21,372 nucleotides of DNA from contig JAEZAM010000026.1 in NCBI GenBank assembly GCA_023430465.1, forward strand, positions 1-21,372. Direction: 5' to 3'. Positions 15,983-21,372 of this stretch are shown one piece after another. A program made the position numbers and the translations under genes. Every line of letters starts with the position of its first letter. Position 1 is the stretch's first letter. The notes beneath the pieces are model-generated. The model was not told the DNA's origin. It searched no databases and worked only from the letters and a program-made list of their open reading frames with translations. The stretch comes from Bacteroidota bacterium. GTDB lineage: Bacteria > Bacteroidota > Bacteroidia > Chitinophagales > Chitinophagaceae.

Positions 15983-16057
15983 GCAGGCAAAGTCGCAAAG
16001 CCTCTTATGAAACTCTTTGCGTTCTTGGCTGTTAATCTTTGCGACTTTGCGTGAAAT
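15964..16057. repeat. Intergenic inverted-repeat element, copy 2
   Basis: The left arm TTTCGCGCAAAGACGCAAAG (15964-15983) pairs with CTTTGCGACTTTGCGTGAAA (16037-16056) at 18 of 20 positions. A nested arm, GCAAAGTCGCAAAG (15987-16000), is a perfect complement of 16037-16050. The end CTTTGCGTGAAAT (16045-16057) is identical to the right arm of copy 1 at 14328-14340. The element sits between two minus-strand genes, ending one base before the permease stop. Several TTTG motifs are packed in it. Confidence 0.8.
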
Positions 16058-17500
16058 TTAAGAAACAGTCTTTTTATTGCTATTTATCGCCAGGTAGTAC
16101 AACGGCACCCCGATCAATACGATGATCAAACCCGGCCAGGTGAATTGCGGCTTATAGATGATCAGCAGCGTGCAGAATGCAGCACCCATCAGGATGTACA
16201 GGGCGGGCAAAACAGGATAACCAAAGGCTTTGTATGGGCGATCCGCATGAGGCATTCGTTTCCGAAGGATAAAAATACCGATGATGGTGAGCATATAGAA
16301 CAGCACAACCACGAATGAGATCATATCCAGCAGTTGCCCATACTGCCCGCTAAGGCTCCACAGCGATGCGGCGATACACTGGATCCAGAGCGCAAATTGC
16401 GGAACCGCGTTTTTATTGAGTTGCCCAACCTGCCGGAAGAACAGGCCGTCTTTTGCCATCGTATAATACACTCGCGCACCGGCGAGAATGAGACCATTGT
16501 TGCAGCCGAAAGTCGAGACCATGATCAACACAGCGATCATGATGGTACCGAATGCCGGGAATATCTTATTTGCTGCAGCAACCGCCACGCGATCATCTTT
16601 CGCAAACGCCAACTCTTCGAGCGGTAGCACATTCAGGTACATCAGATTTGCGGCCACATAGATCACTGTGACGATGAGCGTACCGAGAAAAAGGCTTAGC
16701 CCGATATTGCGGCGGGGATTCTTCATTTCGCCGGCGATGAACGTAACGTTGTTCCAAGCATCGCTGCTGAAGATAGAACCTACCATAGCCGCGGCAATCG
16801 CACCCATCAGTGCACTGCCGGTAATGCCTACCCAACCGGTTGGCGCGAGGTTGCCCAATGTGTCCGCCTTGCCAAAGTCCTGCCTGGAATCGAAGCCTGA
16901 TTCCCAGTTGGAGGCCCAGAAACTCTCTTTTACGAGCAGAAATCCAAACACGATCAGCCCAAACAATGCCAGGAGCTTCGCCGAAGTGAAAACTGTTTGT
17001 ATCAGCTTGCCCTCCTTTACCCCTCTTGAATTGATATAAGTGAGGAGACAGATAATGACGATCGAAACGAGTTGCCCGGAATACACTTTAGTGAAGCCAA
17101 GATCCGCGAGCAGGTAATTGTTTCCCAGCTCAGGCACGAGATAGGCCAGGAATTTCGAGAACGCCACACCAACCGCTGCAATAGTTGCAGTCTGGATAAC
17201 AGCGAAAAAACTCCACCCGTATAAAAAGCCCATGAGCGGATTATATGCTTCTTTCAGGTAAACATATTGCCCTCCCGCCTTGGGAAACATCCCACTCAAT
17301 TCACCATAGCTTAGTGCGGCGGTCAGTGTCATGAACCCCGTGATCAGCCACACGGCAACCAGCCAGCCGGCACTGCCTACATTGCGCGTGATATCCGCGC
17401 TCACGATAAAAATACCTGAGCCGATCATCGATCCGGCTACGATCATCGTGCCATCAAAAAGGCTGAGCGTGGGTTTGAACGAGGTCTGCGTTTCGGACAT
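16058..17500 (-). CDS. APC-superfamily amino-acid permease
   Basis: A 480-aa inner-membrane transporter of the amino acid-polyamine-organocation superfamily. It has about twelve hydrophobic segments and almost no soluble domain. The first unwound transmembrane helix carries the substrate-site signature GSMIGSGIFIVS (G27-S28-G29), followed by ALSYGELSGMFPKAGGQYVYL, the strongly conserved TM2-TM3 block of this family. The order resembles LAT/SteT-type exchangers and other bacterial amino-acid permeases. Substrate cannot be assigned. The ATG at 17500 (MSETQTSF) leaves a short cytoplasmic N terminus, as usual. The closest same-strand neighbour downstream is the asparaginase gene, so uptake of asparagine or small peptides is a reasonable guess. 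The gene is separated from the OmpH gene upstream by a strong terminator, so it must have its own promoter in 17501-17575; I see no exact consensus there. Confidence 0.9.
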   Translation of the reverse strand: MSETQTSFKPTLSLFDGTMIVAGSMIGSGIFIVSADITRNVGSAGWLVAVWLITGFMTLTAALSYGELSGMFPKAGGQYVYLKEAYNPLMGFLYGWSFFAVIQTATIAAVGVAFSKFLAYLVPELGNNYLLADLGFTKVYSGQLVSIVIICLLTYINSRGVKEGKLIQTVFTSAKLLALFGLIVFGFLLVKESFWASNWESGFDSRQDFGKADTLGNLAPTGWVGITGSALMGAIAAAMVGSIFSSDAWNNVTFIAGEMKNPRRNIGLSLFLGTLIVTVIYVAANLMYLNVLPLEELAFAKDDRVAVAAANKIFPAFGTIMIAVLIMVSTFGCNNGLILAGARVYYTMAKDGLFFRQVGQLNKNAVPQFALWIQCIAASLWSLSGQYGQLLDMISFVVVLFYMLTIIGIFILRKRMPHADRPYKAFGYPVLPALYILMGAAFCTLLIIYKPQFTWPGLIIVLIGVPLYYLAINSNKKTVS

Positions 17501-17575
17501 GAATGAGTTATTTACAGTTTTGAATTTTTGGTATGGATCAAGATAAGTATTTCCCGCGGTTTTTTGGGCCTCAAC

Positions 17576-17613
17576 AAAAAGGGTCTTCCTTATCGCTAAG
17601 AAAGACCCTTTTT
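17576..17613 (-). terminator. Intrinsic terminator downstream of the OmpH-like gene
   Basis: AAAAAGGGTCTTCCTTA (17576-17592) and TAAGAAAGACCCTTTTT (17597-17613) pair at 16 of 17 positions around a 4-base loop. Read on the minus strand, the GGGTCTTTCTTA stem is followed by a TTTTT run, 17 bases after the stop of the OmpH-like gene. The A-tract on the other side makes it near symmetric, so it could act both ways. Confidence 0.92.
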
Positions 17614-17629
17614 ATAAAATTATTTAAGA

Positions 17630-18235
17630 TTAATCCTTTTTCTTTTTATATGCCTCATTCAACCCCCGGATCAGATCACTGGTAATGTTGTAGATCGTGT
17701 CCTTGTAATAGAATAGTCCCTGCTCATAAGAAACGATGTAGGAGTATTCCTTGTTCTTGTTGTATTCTGCCACATATTCCTCAATTTTCTTGCGGAGATT
17801 CAGGTTGCGGCGCATGGCAAACTCCTGGTAGTCCTGGTCCAGTGCCTGCTTCTCAGAACGGATAGATTCTTCCAGGCGCTTTACGATCATCGGAGCATTC
17901 TCAGCCTCCTGCTGTGTCAGGGTACCGGCGCGCTCCTTATCCTGGTAATCCTGCATCGTTTTGCGGTAGCGGTAATCGAGTTCAGACACCTTCTTGCTGT
18001 ATTCTTCTTCCTTGCGGGAAAGCTCGGCCTGAACATCTTTTACCATGTCATAGTGATTCTCGACGGAGTCCATCTCAAAATAAGCGATGCGGAAAGGACG
18101 TTCGGTGGCTCCTGCTTCAGTGACACGCGCAGCTTTTGTCTGCACCTTTTTTCCCGAGGTGAAATGAGTGACGAGAAGAAATCCAACGACCAGCGTCAGC
18201 ACAATATTCCAAACCAGCAATCCATTTTTCATCAT
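17630..18235 (-). CDS. OmpH/Skp-family periplasmic chaperone-like protein
   Basis: A 201-aa envelope protein of the OmpH (Skp-like) family, whose members hold unfolded outer-membrane proteins in the periplasm. One N-terminal hydrophobic segment (about residues 8-24, LVWNIVLTLVVGFLLVTHF) acts as a signal or anchor; no clear cleavage site follows. The conserved start of the mature domain is RIAYFEMDSVENHYDM. The middle, about residues 70-150, is highly charged and helical (ELSRKEEEYSKKVSEL, LEESIRSEKQALDQDY), matching the coiled-coil tentacles of Skp. The C-terminal strands EYSYIVSYEQGLFYYKD and the DLIRGLNEAYKKKK tail are typical of Bacteroidota versions. A second ATG follows directly at 18232. 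It lies downstream of rpoC but is separated by a terminator, so it is its own unit. Confidence 0.85.
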   Translation of the reverse strand: MMKNGLLVWNIVLTLVVGFLLVTHFTSGKKVQTKAARVTEAGATERPFRIAYFEMDSVENHYDMVKDVQAELSRKEEEYSKKVSELDYRYRKTMQDYQDKERAGTLTQQEAENAPMIVKRLEESIRSEKQALDQDYQEFAMRRNLNLRKKIEEYVAEYNKNKEYSYIVSYEQGLFYYKDTIYNITSDLIRGLNEAYKKKKD

Positions 18236-18294
18236 GTACTTTTTGAGTTACTACCGCCGGGGCGGGTTTTGCAAATTAAGCATGAATAGGCGGG

Positions 18295-18302
18295 CAAATA
18301 TA
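18295..18302 (-). promoter_or_regulatory. Candidate -7 promoter box for the OmpH-like gene
   Basis: TATATTTG on the minus strand (18302 to 18295) matches TAnnTTTG exactly, with the ATG about 60 bases downstream. I find no TTTG at the expected -33 distance, so this is tentative. Confidence 0.35.
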
Positions 18303-18350
18303 AGCAACGGGTGGGGATTAACGGTTTATTAAGAGATTTCATGCAAACAC

Positions 18351-18380
18351 AAAAAAAGGAGCAAACTTTCGCTTGCTCCT
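18351..18380 (-). terminator. Intrinsic terminator of rpoC
   Basis: On the minus strand AGGAGCAA (18380 to 18373) pairs perfectly with TTGCTCCT (18364 to 18357) around an 8-base loop and is followed by a run of seven T. It lies 22 bases after the rpoC stop codon, a textbook intrinsic terminator. Confidence 0.92.
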
Positions 18381-18402
18381 CTATAAATAGTCTTGGGAAT
18401 AA

Positions 18403-21372
18403 TTACTCTTCGTCGTCGAAGGTCATCGCTTCGCGGGTGGTCTGGAGCAGTTCATACTCCTCCTTGCTACCTACGATCATGTTCTCGAAGTCGCGGAGAC
18501 CGGTACCTGCAGGGATCGGGTGACCCGTGATGACGTTTTCCTTCAGGCCAAGCATATCATCCGTTTTACCGTGAATGGCGGCAGATGACAGTACTTTGGT
18601 TGTTTCCTGGAAGGATGCGGCAGAGATCCAGCTTTGTACGCCAAGAGATGCCTTGGTGATACCAAGCAGCGTCGGTGCAGAGGTTGCAGGCTTCGCATCA
18701 CGGTATTCAACCAGCTTCTTGTCGCTCCTGCGGAGTACAGAATTCTCTTCACGTACTTCGCGGAGGCTGATGATCTGGCCGGCACGCATCTTACCTGAAT
18801 CACCGGCATCAGTTACCACCTTCTTGTCGAAGATATAATCGTTCTCTTCTACGAACTCGAATTTATCCACTGAATCATCCTCGAGGAAGCGTGTATCTCC
18901 CGGATCTACGATATTCACCTTACGCATCATCTGGCGAACGATCACCTCGATGTGCTTGTCGTTGATCTTCACACCCTGAAGTCGGTAAACTTCCTGTATC
19001 TCATTCACCACATACTGCTGTACGGCGAACGGACCCTGGATAGAAAGGATATCCTGTGGTGATGTCTGACCGTCGGAAAGGGCTGAACCGGCTTTCACGA
19101 AGTCGCCATCCTGGGCAAGTATCTGGCGGGTCAGTGGTACAAGATATTTCTTCTGTACACCATCCTTCGCTTCGATCAGGATTTCCCTGTTACCACGCTT
19201 GATCGATCCCATGGATACCACACCATCGATCTCGGAAACGACAGCAGGATTGCTTGGGTTTCTTGCTTCGAAAAGTTCGGTTACGCGTGGGAGACCTCCC
19301 GTGATATCCCTCAGTTTACCGAGGATACGCGGGATCTTCACGATCACCTGGCCGGCTTTCACCTCATCTCCTTCATCAGGGATGATATGGCTGCCCGTCG
19401 GCAGGTTGTATGATTTGTTTTCCTTTCCTTCTACTACGATGGACGGGATCTTTGTCTTATCACGCGTCTCGATTACCACCTTCTCGCGGTGACCGGTCTG
19501 CTCATCGGATTCTTCACGGTAAGTAACCCCTTCGATCACATTCTCAAACTTCAACGTACCATTGATCTCAGCCATGATAACGTTGTTGAATGGATCCCAT
19601 GTACAGATCACATCGCCTTTGCTAACTTTTTGGCCATCCTTCACGTTCAATGTAGCACCATAAGGGATATTGTTCGTGATAAGCAGGCGGTCATTTTTCG
19701 TATCAATGATTCTCACCTCACCTGTACGGCCGATTACAATAGGCACTTTCTCACCTTCGTTGTTCTCTGTCACCACGGAGCGGAGACCATCAAACTGGAT
19801 CGTACCATCGAACTTGGCGATCAATGTTGAATCAACTGTTGCAGATCCCGCAACACCACCCACGTGGAAGGTACGGAGGGTAAGCTGTGTACCAGGCTCA
19901 CCGATCGACTGTGCAGCGATGATACCGACAGCATCACCTTTCTGTGCACGGATACCGGAGGCAAGGTTTTTACCGTAGCACTTCACGCAACATCCACGCT
20001 TGCTTTCGCAGGTGAGAACGGAGCGGATCTCTACAGTTTCGATACCAGCTTCTTCTATCTTACGGGCAATGTCTTCAGATACTTCTTCACCGGCAGCGAT
20101 GATCAGGTCATCGGTTACAGGATTGTATACATCATGAAGTGATGTACGACCCTGGATACGATCTGCCAATGGCTCGATCACATCTTCATTATCCTTCAGC
20201 GCTGAAGTGGCAATACCACGGAGGGTACCGCAATCTTCTTCGGTGATCACCACATCCTGCGCCACGTCTACAAGACGGCGGGTCAGGTAACCCGCATCCG
20301 CAGTTTTCAGGGCGGTATCGGCAAGACCTTTACGCGCACCGTGTGTGGAAATGAAGTAGTCCAATACGTTCAGACCACCCTTGAAGTTCGACAGGATGGG
20401 GTTCTCAATGATCTCGGAACCGGTTGAACCTGACTTACGGGGTTTTGCCATCAGACCGCGGATACCGGCAAGCTGCTTGATCTGCTGCTTGGAACCACGC
20501 GCACCTGAGTCAAGCATCATGTACACCGAGTTGAAGCCCTGCTTATCGCTGCTGAGCTCACGGATGAGCGTTTCAGTGATACGGGTATCGACACGGCTCC
20601 AGATGTCAACGATCTGGTTATAACGCTCGTTGTTTGTAATGAGACCCATGTTATAGTTATCCCACACCTCTTCTACCTCACCTTTTGCATTCTGCAAAAG
20701 TTCTTCCTTGATATCAGGGATGATAAGATCATTGATACTGAAGGAAAGACCACCCTGGAAGGCAGTACGGAAACCAAGCTGCTTGATATCATCCAGGAAT
20801 TTGGCGGTCTTCGGAACGTTTGTGATCTCGATGATATCTCCGATGATCTCGCGAAGATTCTTCTTGGTCAGCAAAGCGTTCACAAATCCCACTTCCGCAG
20901 GTACGTGCTGGTTGAATATCACACGACCCACAGTTGTGTCGATCATCTTATGTTCCAGCAGTCCATCCTGGTTACGGATATTTGCTTTCACCTTGATCCA
21001 TGCATGCATATCGATCACACCTTCATTGAAGGCAATGATCACCTCTTCTGCTGAGTAGAATGCCTTGCCCTCTCCTTTTACCTTTTCTGTTTCGGTCGAT
21101 TTTTTTCCTTTGGAAATATAATACAGACCGAGTACCATGTCCTGTGAAGGCAGGGTGATCGGCTGACCGTTCTGAGGGTTCAGGATGTTGTGAGAAGCCA
21201 GCATCAGCAATTGGGCTTCCAGTACGGCTGCGTTGCTCAACGGCACGTGAACCGCCATCTGGTCACCATCAAAGTCAGCGTTGAAGGCCGTGGTTACCAG
21301 CGGGTGAAGCTGGATCGCCTTTCCTTCAATCAGTTTTGGCTGGAAGGCCTGGATGGACAAACGGTGCAGCGT
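18403..21372 (-). CDS. rpoC: DNA-directed RNA polymerase subunit beta' (C-terminal part; 5' end outside window)
   Basis: The largest catalytic subunit of RNA polymerase. About 989 codons of the 3' part are present; the frame is open to the window edge (TLHRLSIQAFQPKLIEGKAI), so the true start lies further right. The active-site motif NADFDGDQMAVH, whose three Asp bind catalytic magnesium, is encoded near 21256-21282. The bridge-helix and trigger-loop region is seen as MMLDSGARGSKQQIKQLAGI and FISTHGARKGLADTALKTAD. The second zinc site is formed by the Cys in EEDCGTLRG and those in CESKRGCCVKCYG. Near the end is LLGITKASLGVQSWISAASF with FQETTKVLSSAAIHGKTD, the conserved C-terminal block, followed by a short acidic tail (FDDEE). 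Nothing appears truncated or inserted. Family members in Bacteroidota have roughly 1,430 residues, so about two thirds are visible. rpoB would be expected upstream, outside the window. Confidence 0.97.
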   Translation of the reverse strand, partial: TLHRLSIQAFQPKLIEGKAIQLHPLVTTAFNADFDGDQMAVHVPLSNAAVLEAQLLMLASHNILNPQNGQPITLPSQDMVLGLYYISKGKKSTETEKVKGEGKAFYSAEEVIIAFNEGVIDMHAWIKVKANIRNQDGLLEHKMIDTTVGRVIFNQHVPAEVGFVNALLTKKNLREIIGDIIEITNVPKTAKFLDDIKQLGFRTAFQGGLSFSINDLIIPDIKEELLQNAKGEVEEVWDNYNMGLITNNERYNQIVDIWSRVDTRITETLIRELSSDKQGFNSVYMMLDSGARGSKQQIKQLAGIRGLMAKPRKSGSTGSEIIENPILSNFKGGLNVLDYFISTHGARKGLADTALKTADAGYLTRRLVDVAQDVVITEEDCGTLRGIATSALKDNEDVIEPLADRIQGRTSLHDVYNPVTDDLIIAAGEEVSEDIARKIEEAGIETVEIRSVLTCESKRGCCVKCYGKNLASGIRAQKGDAVGIIAAQSIGEPGTQLTLRTFHVGGVAGSATVDSTLIAKFDGTIQFDGLRSVVTENNEGEKVPIVIGRTGEVRIIDTKNDRLLITNNIPYGATLNVKDGQKVSKGDVICTWDPFNNVIMAEINGTLKFENVIEGVTYREESDEQTGHREKVVIETRDKTKIPSIVVEGKENKSYNLPTGSHIIPDEGDEVKAGQVIVKIPRILGKLRDITGGLPRVTELFEARNPSNPAVVSEIDGVVSMGSIKRGNREILIEAKDGVQKKYLVPLTRQILAQDGDFVKAGSALSDGQTSPQDILSIQGPFAVQQYVVNEIQEVYRLQGVKINDKHIEVIVRQMMRKVNIVDPGDTRFLEDDSVDKFEFVEENDYIFDKKVVTDAGDSGKMRAGQIISLREVREENSVLRRSDKKLVEYRDAKPATSAPTLLGITKASLGVQSWISAASFQETTKVLSSAAIHGKTDDMLGLKENVITGHPIPAGTGLRDFENMIVGSKEEYELLQTTREAMTFDDEE

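Noticed and set aside
15964..16057. CRISPR-like array
   Set aside because: The repeated TTTGCG/CGCAAAG motifs form nested inverted repeats, not equal direct repeats with unique spacers, and no cas genes are present.
21358..21360. TTG as a start codon for rpoC
   Set aside because: The reading frame continues to the window edge with conserved RpoC sequence (TLHR before LSIQAF), so this is an internal codon.

Overview
The window looks like a chromosomal segment of a Bacteroidota bacterium, most likely in or near Chitinophagaceae. The basis is protein style (OmpH-type envelope protein, tandem secreted M1 peptidases, RpoC sequence), several exact matches to the Bacteroidota -7 promoter consensus TAnnTTTG, and weak or absent Shine-Dalgarno sequences. 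The family assignment is inference. I see no transposase, integrase, phage gene, CRISPR array, tRNA or rRNA. Gene packing is tight and no gene-free stretch exceeds about 230 bases.

Layout, left to right. (a) 38-4590, alpha-glucan and trehalose metabolism: malto-oligosyltrehalose synthase (treY, minus strand), then a divergent 69-codon remnant of a glycogen-debranching enzyme, then an intact cytoplasmic GH13 alpha-amylase. (b) 4591-8667, minus strand: an SRPBCC/START-fold protein, a UvrA paralogue that lacks the UvrB-binding domain, and a membrane-anchored dihaem cytochrome c. (c) 8899-14281, plus strand: a three-gene operon with overlapping ends, consisting of a secreted M1 metallopeptidase, a second M1 paralogue carrying a C-terminal beta-rich, probably outer-membrane-barrel region, and a FemAB/GNAT-like acyltransferase. 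(d) 14341-17500, minus strand: ispD, an isoaspartyl peptidase/asparaginase and an APC-family amino-acid permease, with two members of an intergenic inverted-repeat family next to them. (e) 17630-21372, minus strand: an OmpH/Skp-like protein and the C-terminal two thirds of rpoC, which runs off the right edge. Each of these two genes is followed by a clear intrinsic terminator.

TreY and the amylase both act on linear alpha-1,4-glucans, and the dead debranching gene beside them suggests the locus once held a fuller glycogen-to-trehalose set. The operon in (c) points to a cell-envelope peptide-processing job. The asparaginase and the permease fit amino-acid uptake and catabolism, while ispD is isoprenoid housekeeping and seems only to share transcription with them.

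Most of the window is ordinary housekeeping and metabolic sequence. I found no convincing wholly new system. The items most worth a second look are the M1 peptidase/beta-barrel fusion and its operon, the repeat family whose ends abut stop codons and may supply promoter elements, and the UvrB-independent UvrA paralogue.
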